From contig NZ_JAGGPU010000004.1 of the NCBI RefSeq assembly GCF_018613605.1, forward strand, positions 310,001-374,000: a stretch of 64,000 nucleotides of DNA. The letters are read 5' to 3'. The translations under genes were made by a program, and so were the position numbers. The stretch is from Pedobacter sp. ISL-64 (GTDB lineage Bacteria; Bacteroidota; Bacteroidia; Sphingobacteriales; Sphingobacteriaceae). The notes beneath the pieces were generated by a model. The model had not been told where the DNA came from. It saw only the letters and a program-made list of their open reading frames with translations, and did no database searches. This document shows, one piece after another, positions 43,824 to 53,823 of this stretch. Positions within the stretch are counted from its first letter, which is position 1. The number at the start of each line of letters is the position of its first letter.

Positions 43824-46589
43824 ATGATGATCAAACTAAAAAAGAAGAGAATTTTATCCATAATAACTTTTAAAGCAATATTTTGCTGTATTTTATCTTT
43901 TCTAAATATTGAGGTAGTTCTGGCTCAATCGCCTTGGATTGCGTTAAGCAAAAAACCATCTACTTTGGGCCTGGAAAATGGATTTTCGACTTACAACGCC
44001 GGAGCATTTAATCTAAAGCTTGTTAAGTCATCACAAACGGTAGCAGGCCTACAGCCTAAAATGGTTAAAGATTTCGATTTTGTACCCAGCGACAGTTTAA
44101 AAGTGCGTAGTTCAGATGGTTTATATCACTTGGGCGATATCAACTTGAAGTTACGCTACATTGGCGAAGAAGCCTGGAAAAGCTACAGCACAGCCGCAAA
44201 AAGAAGCCCGGTGAAGAATATTTATAAGGGTAAAAACGTACTCGCTGCTGCCGATCTTGCTGCAACACTTTCGGCTGATATCCCGCTGCAGGTTAAACGG
44301 ATGTGGGAAATGTTTAACGGAAAGCTTGTGCTCCGCTTCGAACTGAAAAACAAGACCAATAAAAACGTAGAAATCGGGGCACTGGGTATCCCGATGATTT
44401 TCGATAATATTCTCGAAGGCAGGACATTGGAGCAAACCCATGCAAAAAATGTTTTTTATGATCCTTATATCGGTAAGGATGCCGGTTACCTTCAGGTTAC
44501 CAGGCTAAGTGGTCATGCACCGTCTTTGCTCGTTGCGCCGCTGGGACATACGCCGTTTGAGGCTTACAATCCGCTTAATGATGACCGGACACCAAGAGGA
44601 ATCGCGTTTGAAGGTTTTTACGAATGGATGGTATACAGTAAAGCCTATGCAGAAAACGAATGGAAAAATGCCGAGCAATGGAATACACCAACTTCAACCA
44701 CTTTAAAACCTGGTGAAACCAGAAGTTATGCCCTTCAGTTTATCCTTTCTGGAGTAGCAAAAGATATCGAAAGAAAACTGCTCGAAAATAAACGACCAGT
44801 AGCGATCTCAGTTCCGGGTTATGTACTGCCCAAAGATGTAGAGGGGAAATTATTTATTAACTACCCTAAAAAGATTAAAGCTGTTCAGGTTCAACCCGAA
44901 AATGCCTTAAAGGTAAGTGCATTAGGGTCGACCAAAAATGGCTGGAAAAGTTATACTGTAAAGGGAAATACCTGGGGGAGAGCAAGGTTGTCCATCACCT
45001 ATGAAGATGGCTTGGAGCAAAGTATAAATTATAAGGTAATTGAAGCCGAAAGTGATGTGATTGCTAGTTATGGCAATTTTTTAACAACCAAGCAATGGTT
45101 TAACCAGGCCGACCCTATCTTTAAAAGAAGTCCTTCTGCTATTACCTACGATAATGAAAAGCAACAGCAGGTAACACAAGACAATAGGGCATGGATTGCG
45201 GGTTTAAGCGATGAAGGTGGTGCAGGTTCGTGGTTAGGGGCAATAATGAAGCAATTGGTACAGCCCAAGAAAGAAGAAGTTGATAAACTGAAACAATTTG
45301 TAGATAGTGTAATGTTTGGGCGGATACAGCTTAAAAACGGTCCTCAGAAATATGGGGTAAAAAAGAGCTTGTTCTACTATGCACCAGATTCGCTCCCTAA
45401 AGATACTTATGCCGCAAATATAAATTTTAAAACATGGTCTGCATGGCCCAAAAAAGAAGCTGATAACCTGGGCCGGTCTTATAACTACCCGCATGTTGCA
45501 GCAGCCCATTGGGTGATGTATCGGTTGGCGCGTAATTATAGCGGCCTTGTGGAGGAGCAGAGCTGGAAACAACACCTTATCGATGCCGCTGAAACAGGCA
45601 TGGCCATGGTTAATATTGCTCCTTATTACGCACAGTTTGGCCAAATGGAAGGCACAGTTTTCTATCTCATCCTAAATGACCTTAAAAACGAAGGACTAAC
45701 GGAAGAAGCAGCCAGGTTAGAAAATGAAATGAAGAAGCGAGCCAACCACTGGCGTTCGCTACAATATCCCTTTGGTAGTGAAATGCCTTGGGACTCTACA
45801 GGTCAAGAAGAAGTTTATGTATGGTCGAGCTATTTTGGCTATCAAGACAAAGCAAATGTAACGCTTGATGCGATATTGGCCTATATGCCTGTGGTGCCGC
45901 ATTGGGCCTATAATGGTAATGCCCGTCGGTACTGGGATTTTCTTTATGGAGGCAAACTTTCGCGTATCGAACGGATGATCCATCATTATGGTTCAGCACT
46001 CAATGCCATTCCTGTATTAATGGATTATCGTAAAAATCCCGGCGATTTCTATCTTTTGCGTGCTGGTTACGGTGGACTTTTGGGTTCGATTTCCAATATC
46101 ACCCAAGAAGGTTTTGCGCCTGCAGCATTTCATGCTTATCCATCAACCTTAAAAAATGACGGCATTACCGGCGATTACGGATCCGGTTTTTTTGGCTATG
46201 CGGTTAATACATCATCGTATATCTTACAGCATCCTGAATTTGGTTGGTTGGCTTTCGGCGGCAATTTGAACAAAACAGGCAATAACATCAATGTTAAATT
46301 AACTACAGCAGCAAAATCATCAGTTTACATTGCTGCTGTGGGGCTTTGGATTAGCCTTGATGCCGGAACCATTGATGAGGTAAATTATAATACTGTAAAT
46401 GGCGAAATTCGCTTAAAACTGAGCAAAGCAAATGAATATACACCTAATGCCATGTTGAGGTTGTTACAGCCTGCAAAAATTAATGGCGTCGGTTCTTATG
46501 CTGTAAAGGGCAATGGCGTTAAGAAAAGAGGAGGATACGAGTTTCCGCTTGCAAAAGCGCATACAACTGAAATCATTCTTCAAAGATAA
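43824..46589 (+). CDS. large secreted protein, probable DUF5695 family
   Basis: A 921-residue protein with an N-terminal signal (ILSIITFKAIFCCILSFL, cleavage near LAQ). Features recalled from the DUF5695 family are the early PSTLGLENGFSTYNAGAFNLKLVKSSQT, DINLKLRY, EGFYEWMVYSKAYAENEW, and the late GGLLGSISNITQEGFAPAAFHAYPS. The middle part is rich in aromatic residues and looks like a helical barrel (NYPHVAAAHWVMYRLARNY), so a glycan-active or glycan-binding role is plausible. No catalytic residues can be named. It is a single-gene unit ending at a strong terminator. Two ATG codons stand in tandem at the start. Confidence 0.65.
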   Translation: MMIKLKKKRILSIITFKAIFCCILSFLNIEVVLAQSPWIALSKKPSTLGLENGFSTYNAGAFNLKLVKSSQTVAGLQPKMVKDFDFVPSDSLKVRSSDGLYHLGDINLKLRYIGEEAWKSYSTAAKRSPVKNIYKGKNVLAAADLAATLSADIPLQVKRMWEMFNGKLVLRFELKNKTNKNVEIGALGIPMIFDNILEGRTLEQTHAKNVFYDPYIGKDAGYLQVTRLSGHAPSLLVAPLGHTPFEAYNPLNDDRTPRGIAFEGFYEWMVYSKAYAENEWKNAEQWNTPTSTTLKPGETRSYALQFILSGVAKDIERKLLENKRPVAISVPGYVLPKDVEGKLFINYPKKIKAVQVQPENALKVSALGSTKNGWKSYTVKGNTWGRARLSITYEDGLEQSINYKVIEAESDVIASYGNFLTTKQWFNQADPIFKRSPSAITYDNEKQQQVTQDNRAWIAGLSDEGGAGSWLGAIMKQLVQPKKEEVDKLKQFVDSVMFGRIQLKNGPQKYGVKKSLFYYAPDSLPKDTYAANINFKTWSAWPKKEADNLGRSYNYPHVAAAHWVMYRLARNYSGLVEEQSWKQHLIDAAETGMAMVNIAPYYAQFGQMEGTVFYLILNDLKNEGLTEEAARLENEMKKRANHWRSLQYPFGSEMPWDSTGQEEVYVWSSYFGYQDKANVTLDAILAYMPVVPHWAYNGNARRYWDFLYGGKLSRIERMIHHYGSALNAIPVLMDYRKNPGDFYLLRAGYGGLLGSISNITQEGFAPAAFHAYPSTLKNDGITGDYGSGFFGYAVNTSSYILQHPEFGWLAFGGNLNKTGNNINVKLTTAAKSSVYIAAVGLWISLDAGTIDEVNYNTVNGEIRLKLSKANEYTPNAMLRLLQPAKINGVGSYAVKGNGVKKRGGYEFPLAKAHTTEIILQR

Positions 46590-46611
46590 TATCAATTTTT
46601 CTATCGTCTCC

Positions 46612-46645
46612 GCCCCGTAAACTAAAATTTACGGGGCTTTTTTTT
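46612..46645 (+). terminator. intrinsic terminator after the DUF5695-like gene
   Basis: GCCCCGTAAA and TTTACGGGGC form a perfect 10-bp stem with a six-base loop, followed by eight T residues. Confidence 0.93.
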
Positions 46646-46974
46646 ATTGATTGGCATTGATAATCAATTGGATGTATGTCTTATAAGTATTATAAATTGA
46701 TATAAGATATTCATATTAATTGTATCTCAAATTATTAAACTTAAATGTTTAACTTAATAGAATGTTTTATAGATCGAAAACCATTGATTTTATTCTATTT
46801 ATAGTTACATAATTACTTCATGTTAATCAGTTCAAAATTTTGTATTTCAAAAAAGTATATAATTTAATAATAATATAATCCATTTAAATTGTTTAGATGG
46901 TCCCCGTTTGTCACAAAGTGATTCCTCTTGAATAACGAGGATGGCATGAGAAAGGCGATTTTTTATGAAATAAA

Positions 46975-47190
46975 TTAAGCCTGTCATTGACAGATCCCTA
47001 TAGAAGGTCGTCATTGCTGAGGCACGAAGCAATCTTACAACGATCGCTAACTGCGTGCGCATTAAGATTGCTTCGTCGGCTGAAAAAGCCTTCTCGCAAT
47101 GACGATTCCTCACAGCCTATCGCTGCAATAAAAATACGCTGTCATCTATATTGATTTTTATACAATAGATTATCCTTCAGGATGACAAAG
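46975..47190. repeat. REP-like element, second copy with inverted hairpin loop
   Basis: This stretch matches 6655-6860 in arms and flanks (left TGACAGATC, AGAAGGTCGTCATTG; right CGCAATGACGATTCCTC, CTGTCAT, ATTGATTTTTAT, TCAGGATGACAAA). The hairpin is about 47006-47105. Its loop reads TTACAACGATCGCTA..GCGTGCGCATTAA, the reverse complement of the loop at 6710-6738. The wider gap (46590-47432) is AT-rich and holds no supported gene. Confidence 0.75.
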
Positions 47191-47432
47191 AAACTTCACA
47201 AATGTTCTGTGTATCCGTGGCTAAAAATTGTTAACGCTATCTATAAACTTTTTTAATCACCCCTTACAGTGTGCAGATTTTACCCTTATTTTTCGGTAAC
47301 CTGAAATTTATTGTGATTTTTGTGCCATAACCATAGCTTATAATTTGCAGATACCTCCCATATTTTAGCCATTATATTTAATTGTTATTGAATAAAAATA
47401 GCTTTTGGGATATTTGCCTAACACAAAATAAT

Positions 47433-48830
47433 ATGTTTGAAAAGAAAGTTTACCTCCAAAGAAGAGCAGCATTAAAATCAAAGATAAATTCGGGAATATT
47501 ACTCTTTTTGGGTAATGAAGAAAGTCCGATGAATTATAAGGACAATACCTACCATTTTAGGCAGGATAGTACCTTTTTATACTATTTTGGTATAAGTGAG
47601 CCAGCATTGGGCGCTATCGTCGATCTTGATGAAGATCAGGTAATCCTTTTCGGTGATGAAATGGGAATTGACGATATCGTGTGGATGGGCAGACAGAAAA
47701 CACTTGAAGAAAAAAGTTTGGATGCCGGCTTGACCAAAGTTCTGCCTTTAGCGCAACTGGACATTTATCTTAAGCAATACCAAGACAAAAAGCGTCAGGT
47801 TCATTTCTTACCTCCCTACCGCTCAGAGAATAAGATTAAATTGGCCAGCTGGCTTAATTTGCCTGTCGATCAGCTTAAAGAAAAAGCATCACTTAGTTTT
47901 ATTAAAGCCGTTGTGGCACAACGATCGATTAAATCTGTTGAAGAAATTGAAGAATTAGACCGTGCAGCAACAATATCGGCCGATATCCATTTAATGGTAA
48001 TGCAACAGGCAAAACCCGGCATGTACGAACGCGAACTTGCGGCAAAAATTCAGGGTGCTGCATTGGCTTCGGGCGGTAATCTGGCTTATCCGGTTATTTT
48101 GACTGTTCGTGGCGAAATTTTGCACAACCACTATCATGGCAATCAGCTACAGGAAGGTCAACTGGTTTTGAACGACTCTGGTGTAGAAACAGCTTTAGGT
48201 TATGCGGGCGATCTTACGCGTACTTTTCCGGTAGGCAAAAAGTTTAGTGCCGAGCAAAAAGATGTGTATAATATTGTATTGAATGCTTACACGCATGGCA
48301 AAAACATGTTGGCGCCGGGCGTAAGATATTTAGATGTGCATTTGGCCTCGTGTAAAATGTTGGCACAGGGTTTAAAAGATATTGGCCTGATGAAGGGTAA
48401 TATAGACGATGCGGTGCAAGCCGGTGCGCATGCCATGTTCTTTCAATGTGGAACAGGGCATATGATGGGCTTAGATGTGCACGATATGGAAGATTTAGGT
48501 GAGCAATATGTGGGTTATACCGATGAACTGACTAAAAATACCACCCAGTTTGGATTAAAATCGTTGAGGTTAGGCAAAGCACTCGAAGCTGGATATGTGT
48601 TAACGGTAGAGCCAGGTATTTATATTATTCCCGAATTAATAGACCGTTGGAAAGCCGCTAACCAATTTACCGAATTCATTAACTACGATAAGTTGGAACA
48701 GTTCAGAAACTTTAGCGGCATCAGGGTAGAAGATGATTTTTTGGTAACCGAAAATGGAAGCCGGATGTTGGGAAAACATTTGGCCTTAACCACGAATGAA
48801 ATAGAAGAGGTTAGAGCACGAGCTTATTAA
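47433..48830 (+). CDS. M24-family aminopeptidase P
   Basis: The start chosen is ATG 47433 (MFEKKVYLQRRAALKSKI), which fits PepP N termini. An upstream in-frame start would add 17 residues. The 465-residue cytoplasmic enzyme has the AMP_N domain (SGILLFLGNEESPMNYKDNTY, FRQDSTFLYYFG) and a pita-bread domain with metal ligands in LNDSGVETALGYAGDLTRTFP (two Asp), GTGHMMGLDVHDME (His), TVEPGIY and SGIRVEDDFLV (Glu). Like the 41.5-kb enzyme it should cleave Xaa-Pro N termini, but it belongs to the shorter bacterial class. It lies upstream of an M1 peptidase. Confidence 0.93.
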   Translation: MFEKKVYLQRRAALKSKINSGILLFLGNEESPMNYKDNTYHFRQDSTFLYYFGISEPALGAIVDLDEDQVILFGDEMGIDDIVWMGRQKTLEEKSLDAGLTKVLPLAQLDIYLKQYQDKKRQVHFLPPYRSENKIKLASWLNLPVDQLKEKASLSFIKAVVAQRSIKSVEEIEELDRAATISADIHLMVMQQAKPGMYERELAAKIQGAALASGGNLAYPVILTVRGEILHNHYHGNQLQEGQLVLNDSGVETALGYAGDLTRTFPVGKKFSAEQKDVYNIVLNAYTHGKNMLAPGVRYLDVHLASCKMLAQGLKDIGLMKGNIDDAVQAGAHAMFFQCGTGHMMGLDVHDMEDLGEQYVGYTDELTKNTTQFGLKSLRLGKALEAGYVLTVEPGIYIIPELIDRWKAANQFTEFINYDKLEQFRNFSGIRVEDDFLVTENGSRMLGKHLALTTNEIEEVRARAY

Positions 48831-48869
48831 TTAGTGAGTTTTTAGGGGTAACTGCTATTTTTTATTTTG

Positions 48870-49110
48870 GAGCGCAGCGCTTTTCGCTTTTTTTAAAGTT
48901 TGTTCCTGCCATCCGCTTTATCCCGATGAAAAAATCGGGATGCCCGCTCCTGTCAGGGCTAAAAACTTAGGCTGGTGCACAGAATAGGAAATGGGTGTTT
49001 AGCAGGAACCAGGGTTAAATAAACCTGATAGAACGGATGCTCCCGATCCTTCATCGGAGCAGGAGAGATAGCAGGACTGCCGTAACCTATGAAAAACTGC
49101 AATTGCTTTT
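48870..49110. repeat. dispersed repeat related to the 18.3-19.1 kb tandem units
   Basis: GGTTAAATAAACCTGAT and CCGATCCTTCATCGGA match the reverse complement of the tandem units at 18.3-19.1 kb. A hairpin TCCCGATGAAAAAATCGGGA lies near 48920. The copy has diverged internally and fills most of the 325-bp gap before the M1 peptidase. Confidence 0.6.
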
Positions 49111-49155
49111 CAAATTATTAGTACACTATTACAATATGATAACCAGCAAAAAGAT

Positions 49156-50832
49156 ATGAAAAAATTAACACGTATATCCCTAATAGTACTCTTCGCACTA
49201 TCCAGCTCAATACTTTTTGCACAGTCGCCAAAAAAGGTTTACACTTTAGCCGATACCTTAAGGGGAAGCTTAAATGCCGAACGTAACTGGTGGGATGTAC
49301 AGCGTTATGAACTTTCTGTTAAACCCGATTATAATGATAAAAGTATAACGGGCTCGAATAAAATTGTGTACAAAGTGGTTGGTAATAATAATGGCAGTAC
49401 CCGCATGCAGATCGATTTGCAGGAGCCATTAATTATTGATAGTGTGCTGTACAACGGAAGTTCGAAGGTGAAATTCGAACATGTTGGTAGTGTTTGGTAT
49501 GTGCATGTCCCAGCGCAAAAGTTATCTGCACTGAATAATGTTCATATTTTTTACCATGGAAAGGTTCATCAGGCTAAAAGAGCGCCCTGGGATGGTGGTT
49601 TTATCTTCACCACCGATTCGCTTTCGCGTCCGTGGATGACGGTGGCCTGCCAGGGCTTAGGCGCTTCAGTATGGTATCCGAATAAAGATCATCAAAGCGA
49701 CGAGCCTAATCTGGGCGCTTCTTTAACGATGACTGTTCCCGATACATTGGTAGCGGTAGGGAATGGGCGCCTGGTATTCAAGAAGGATAATCACGATGGT
49801 ACCGTGACTTATCAGTACAATGTTAAAAATCCGATCAGTAATTATTGCATCATTCCTTACATAGGCAAATATGTAAATTTTAAGGAGAAATATGCTGGTG
49901 AAAAAGGTGCATTAGATGTGAATTATTGGGTACTCGATTACAATTATCCAAAAGCGAAAACTTATATGCCCGACCAGGTGCATAAAATGATGAAAAGTCT
50001 GGAGCATTGGTTTGGGCCATATCCTTTTTATGAAGATGGTTATCAACTTATCGATGCTTCGCACACTGGAATGGAGCATCAATCGGCAGTATCTTATGGC
50101 AATGGTTATAAGTTTGGCTATAGAGGAAGAGACATGTCGGGCGATGGTTGGGGCTTAAAGTGGGATTTCATCATTATCCACGAAAGCGGGCACGAATGGT
50201 TCGGCAATAACATTACCACTAATGATCTGGCCGATATGTGGGTGCACGAAGGTTTTACCAACTATAGTGAAACCCTTTTTGTAGATTACATTTTTGGCAA
50301 TAAAGCTGGGAATGAATACAATTTTGGGATCAGAAAAGGCATCCGGAATGATAGCCCTATTATTCCCCCTTATGGCGTAAATGCACAGGGCAGTGGCGAT
50401 ATGTATCCAAAGGGAGGGAACATGTTACACGCCATCAGGCATAGTTTAAATAACGACGAACTTTTTAGATCCATATTGCGTGGGCTCAACCAAACCTTTT
50501 ATCATAAAACGGTAACCACCACTCAGATCGAAAATTATGTTTCTAAAAAAGCAGGGTGCGATTTTTCAAAAGTTTTTGATCAGTACCTGCGTACGATACA
50601 AGTTCCTACATTCGAATATTACCTTAAAGGTGGTAAAGCTTTTTACCGTTACAGCAATTGCGTTAAAGGTTTCAATCTGCCTTTAAGCCTGAAAAAAGAA
50701 GGTATTAAAACGCTTAAAATTATTCCTTCGCAAAACTGGCAACAGGTTACATTGGTTAAAGGTCAGGATGCGCTTTTTACAAAATCGGGTATCGAATTTA
50801 TGTACTACCTAGAGGTGAAAAACACAAAATAA
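49156..50832 (+). CDS. exported M1-family zinc aminopeptidase
   Basis: A 558-residue gluzincin with a signal peptide (ISLIVLFALSSSILFAQ). An N-terminal beta domain includes the tract MTVACQGLGASVWYPNKD. The exopeptidase-type motif is TGMEHQSAVSY, and the zinc site is His342-Glu-x-x-His346 in IIHESGHEWFGNN with the third ligand Glu365 in WVHEGFTNY. The chain is shorter than full M1 enzymes and ends soon after the catalytic helical part. It should trim peptides in the periplasm. Downstream genes degrade hydroxyproline, so peptide supply to that pathway is a reasonable inference. Confidence 0.93.
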   Translation: MKKLTRISLIVLFALSSSILFAQSPKKVYTLADTLRGSLNAERNWWDVQRYELSVKPDYNDKSITGSNKIVYKVVGNNNGSTRMQIDLQEPLIIDSVLYNGSSKVKFEHVGSVWYVHVPAQKLSALNNVHIFYHGKVHQAKRAPWDGGFIFTTDSLSRPWMTVACQGLGASVWYPNKDHQSDEPNLGASLTMTVPDTLVAVGNGRLVFKKDNHDGTVTYQYNVKNPISNYCIIPYIGKYVNFKEKYAGEKGALDVNYWVLDYNYPKAKTYMPDQVHKMMKSLEHWFGPYPFYEDGYQLIDASHTGMEHQSAVSYGNGYKFGYRGRDMSGDGWGLKWDFIIIHESGHEWFGNNITTNDLADMWVHEGFTNYSETLFVDYIFGNKAGNEYNFGIRKGIRNDSPIIPPYGVNAQGSGDMYPKGGNMLHAIRHSLNNDELFRSILRGLNQTFYHKTVTTTQIENYVSKKAGCDFSKVFDQYLRTIQVPTFEYYLKGGKAFYRYSNCVKGFNLPLSLKKEGIKTLKIIPSQNWQQVTLVKGQDALFTKSGIEFMYYLEVKNTK

Positions 50833-50866
50833 TTGATCATAAAATAGGTTGTGTAGTAGGGTATTA

Positions 50867-51027
50867 AAGAGGCTGTATCATAATAATTATAGATTTTTCA
50901 TCCTGAGCTTGTCGAAGGACTTGTTTAAATACCTCTTAAGGTGTTTCGACTACTTGTCCCGATTTTCATCGGGAGGCTCAACATGACATAATCTAAGGAG
51001 AAATTGCTTTTATGATGCAGACTCTTC
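50867..51027. repeat. MITE-like element, AAGAGG terminal-repeat family, copy 2
   Basis: A 161-bp element with inverted ends AAGAGGCTGTATCATAA and TTATGATGCAGACTCTT (15 of 17 positions pair). Inside are TCATCCTGAGCTTGTCGAAGG and a hairpin TCCCGATTTTCATCGGGA. The rest of the gap up to 51304 is AT-rich, and no promoter or gene was recognised there. Confidence 0.7.
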
Positions 51028-51304
51028 TTTTTCGTAAGGATACCTTTTTTTGTTATATCTCATTTCTCCTACAAGAGCCTCAGCTTTTCTAAATCAATTG
51101 TGTCTACTTTAAATGGCGCATTTATAGCCAATATCGGTTAAAATCCAATAATACTACTGTTTAGCAATCACCTAACTTTGAATGTCGTTTAACGGATTTA
51201 TTACCGATATTTAATTAAATGATGATTTGCCAATTACCCGGCTTTTGGGTTAAACGGGCTAGATTAATTTTTTGAATCATAATTATTAAAAACATAACAT
51301 TACA

Positions 51305-52222
51305 ATGAGTATCAAATGGACTGGGGTTTTCCCTGCTGTAACTACAAAATTTACAGCAAACGATGAGTTAGATTTTCCGGCTTTCGATTTAAATATCGAA
51401 GCGCAGTTAGAAGCAGGTGCTGAAGGGATTATCTTAGGTGGATCGCTTGGCGAAGCTAGTGTATTAACCGATGAAGAAAAGTTCGGTCTGTTATCACATA
51501 CCTTAACTGTGGTAAATGGCCGAGTGCCGGTTTTATTGAACATTGCAGAGTCGACTACAAAAAAAGCAATCGAAGTAGCTAAAAAAGCAGAATCGCTTGG
51601 CGCACAAGGTTTAATGTTGTTACCGCCAATGCGCTATAATGCTGCTCCAGACGAAACTTTGGCATTTTTTGGTGCCATTGCTGAAAGCACAAGTCTGCCG
51701 ATCATGATTTATAACAATCCTGTCGATTATAAAATCGAAGTAACCTTAGATATGTTTGAGGTTTTGACAAAATATGATAACATTCAGGCGATCAAAGAAT
51801 CAACAAGAGATGTATCGAACATAACCCGGTTAATCAATCGCTTTGGCGACCGCTTCAAAATCTTTACTGGAGTAGATCCATTGGCGATGGAAAGTATTGT
51901 GATGGGGGCTCACGGATGGGTTGCAGGTTTAGTAGATGCTTTCCCGAGAGAAACAGTTGCCATTTTCAGACTGATTAAAGAAAACCGCATTGCTGAGGCG
52001 CTAACCATTTACCGTTGGTTCTTGCCTGTACTTGAGCTGGATATTCATGCAAAATTGGTACAGTACATTAAATTAGCTGAGGTAGCAACCGGATTAGGTA
52101 CAGAAGCTGTTCGTGCACCCCGTTTACCAATAAGTGGCGCAGAGAGAGAAAAAGTATTGAAAATTATTAACGATGCATTAGCTGTTCGTCCAGAACTACC
52201 TGCAGGTAGCTGGGGAAAATAG
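51305..52222 (+). CDS. dihydrodipicolinate synthase-family enzyme, likely hydroxyproline pathway deaminase
   Basis: A 305-residue class I aldolase-like TIM barrel with Schiff-base Lys164 (IQAIKESTRD), Tyr136 (MIYNNPVDYK) and the GGSLGEASVL glycine loop. The next genes encode an aldehyde dehydrogenase, a hydroxyproline epimerase and a DadA-like oxidase. The likely reaction is therefore conversion of 1-pyrroline-4-hydroxy-2-carboxylate to 2,5-dioxopentanoate with loss of ammonia. Sequence alone would not separate it from other DHDPS relatives. Context decides. It is the first gene of the cluster. Confidence 0.88.
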   Translation: MSIKWTGVFPAVTTKFTANDELDFPAFDLNIEAQLEAGAEGIILGGSLGEASVLTDEEKFGLLSHTLTVVNGRVPVLLNIAESTTKKAIEVAKKAESLGAQGLMLLPPMRYNAAPDETLAFFGAIAESTSLPIMIYNNPVDYKIEVTLDMFEVLTKYDNIQAIKESTRDVSNITRLINRFGDRFKIFTGVDPLAMESIVMGAHGWVAGLVDAFPRETVAIFRLIKENRIAEALTIYRWFLPVLELDIHAKLVQYIKLAEVATGLGTEAVRAPRLPISGAEREKVLKIINDALAVRPELPAGSWGK

Positions 52223-52236
52223 TTTAAAAACCAAAT

Positions 52237-53823
52237 ATGAACGGAAAAAATATTGTAGCCAGCACTTATGTAGAAGTTAATGAAAGAAGCCTTAAAGCTG
52301 TTAATCCCGCAACGGGATTAACGCTTGACGGTGAATTTTTTAAAGCGAACGATAGCCTTGTTAATGATGCCTTAACATCGGCAACATCGGCTTTCCAAAG
52401 CTATAGAAGCCTAAATAAAGATCTTAAAGCCGCTTTTTTAAATGCTATTGCCGATGAAATCGCTAATCTTGGCGGAGAGTTGGTAGACAGGGCTTCGGCA
52501 GAAAGCGGTTTGCCTTTAGGTCGTTTACAGGGCGAACTGGGCAGAACAACAGGCCAGTTAAGGTTATTTGCCAATCTGGTTGCCGAAGGCTCTTGGGTTG
52601 ATGCAATTATTGATACTGCCCTGCCTGAAAGGCAACCTTTGCCACGGCCTGATATTAGACGAATGCTGATCCCAATCGGGCCGGTAGTAGTTTTTGGTGC
52701 AAGTAATTTTCCACTTGCTTTTTCAGTTGCAGGTGGCGATACAGCATCAGCACTAGCTTCTGGTTGCCCGGTAGTTGTAAAAGTACATCCCGCACATTAC
52801 GGAACCAGTGCGATGGTAGGCGGTGCCATTATCAAAGCTGCCGAAAAAACGGGAATGCCTAAAGGTGTTTTCTCTTTGTTGTATGATGATGGTTATAACA
52901 TTGGAGCAAGCTTGGTTCAGCATCCATTAACAAAAGCAGTAACGTTTACAGGTTCGTTTAAAGGAGGAATGGCCTTGATTAATCTTGCTCAACAGCGCGA
53001 ACAACCTATTCCGGTTTTTGCCGAAATGGGAAGCATTAATCCGGTAATTTTTCTTCCCAAGGCAATAGAAAACCAGGCAGAAGAATTGGCTAAAAAATAT
53101 GCGGCATCAATTACTTTGGGCGCTGGTCAGTTTTGTACCAACCCGGGTCTGTTGTTAGCGGTTCAATCGCCGGCACTCGAAAATTTTAAAGCCGTTTTAA
53201 AAGAGGCAATTTCAACTATTCCATCTGCAACTATGCTTACCGAGGGTATTGCCAATAATTATGGTAAACTTTCAGCTGAGGTAGTAAATGAAGGTGGCGT
53301 TGCGCTTTTATCGGCATCAACAGTAAAAAATAGTGAACTTCAAAATCAATCGGAGGCGAAAGTTGCTCAGGTAAGTGCTGCTGATTTTATCAAAAATCCA
53401 AAACTTCGTGAAGAAATTTTCGGCCCATATTCGTTGTTGGTTGTTGCTCAGGATATTGCTGAACTTGAAAAAGTCATTGATGTTCTGGAAGGACAACTTA
53501 CCGTAACCCTAATGGCCGAAAAACAGGAGCTTCAGCATTATCAAACTTTGGTAAATAAGCTGACTGATAAAACCGGAAGAATTATTTTAAATGGTGTGCC
53601 TACAGGCGTAGAAGTTTGTGCAGCTATGCAACATGGTGGACCGTTTCCTGCTACCAACGATAGTCGTTTTACTTCAGTTGGTTCAACAGCAATCAACCGT
53701 TTTGGAAGGCCATTGGCCTATCAGGATTGGGAACAGGAATTGTTGCCAGATGAATTGAAAGACGGAAATCCTTTAGGTATTTTCAGAACGGTTAACCAGA
53801 TATTAACGAAATCTCATGAGTAA
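52237..53823 (+). CDS. 2,5-dioxopentanoate (alpha-ketoglutarate semialdehyde) dehydrogenase
   Basis: A 528-residue aldehyde dehydrogenase of the NADP-type KGSADH group, longer than the usual 480 residues. It has the cofactor block PIGPVVVFGASNFPLAFSVA and VTFTGSFKGG, the general-base Glu in PVFAEMGSINPV and the nucleophile Cys in LGAGQFCTNPG. By context it completes hydroxyproline breakdown to 2-oxoglutarate. It lies 14 bp after the deaminase gene, and its end overlaps the epimerase gene by 8 bp. Confidence 0.92.
   Translation: MNGKNIVASTYVEVNERSLKAVNPATGLTLDGEFFKANDSLVNDALTSATSAFQSYRSLNKDLKAAFLNAIADEIANLGGELVDRASAESGLPLGRLQGELGRTTGQLRLFANLVAEGSWVDAIIDTALPERQPLPRPDIRRMLIPIGPVVVFGASNFPLAFSVAGGDTASALASGCPVVVKVHPAHYGTSAMVGGAIIKAAEKTGMPKGVFSLLYDDGYNIGASLVQHPLTKAVTFTGSFKGGMALINLAQQREQPIPVFAEMGSINPVIFLPKAIENQAEELAKKYAASITLGAGQFCTNPGLLLAVQSPALENFKAVLKEAISTIPSATMLTEGIANNYGKLSAEVVNEGGVALLSASTVKNSELQNQSEAKVAQVSAADFIKNPKLREEIFGPYSLLVVAQDIAELEKVIDVLEGQLTVTLMAEKQELQHYQTLVNKLTDKTGRIILNGVPTGVEVCAAMQHGGPFPATNDSRFTSVGSTAINRFGRPLAYQDWEQELLPDELKDGNPLGIFRTVNQILTKSHE

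Noticed and set aside
46847..47113. 88-codon minus-strand frame
   Set aside because: Composed of AT-rich spacer and the second REP hairpin copy.
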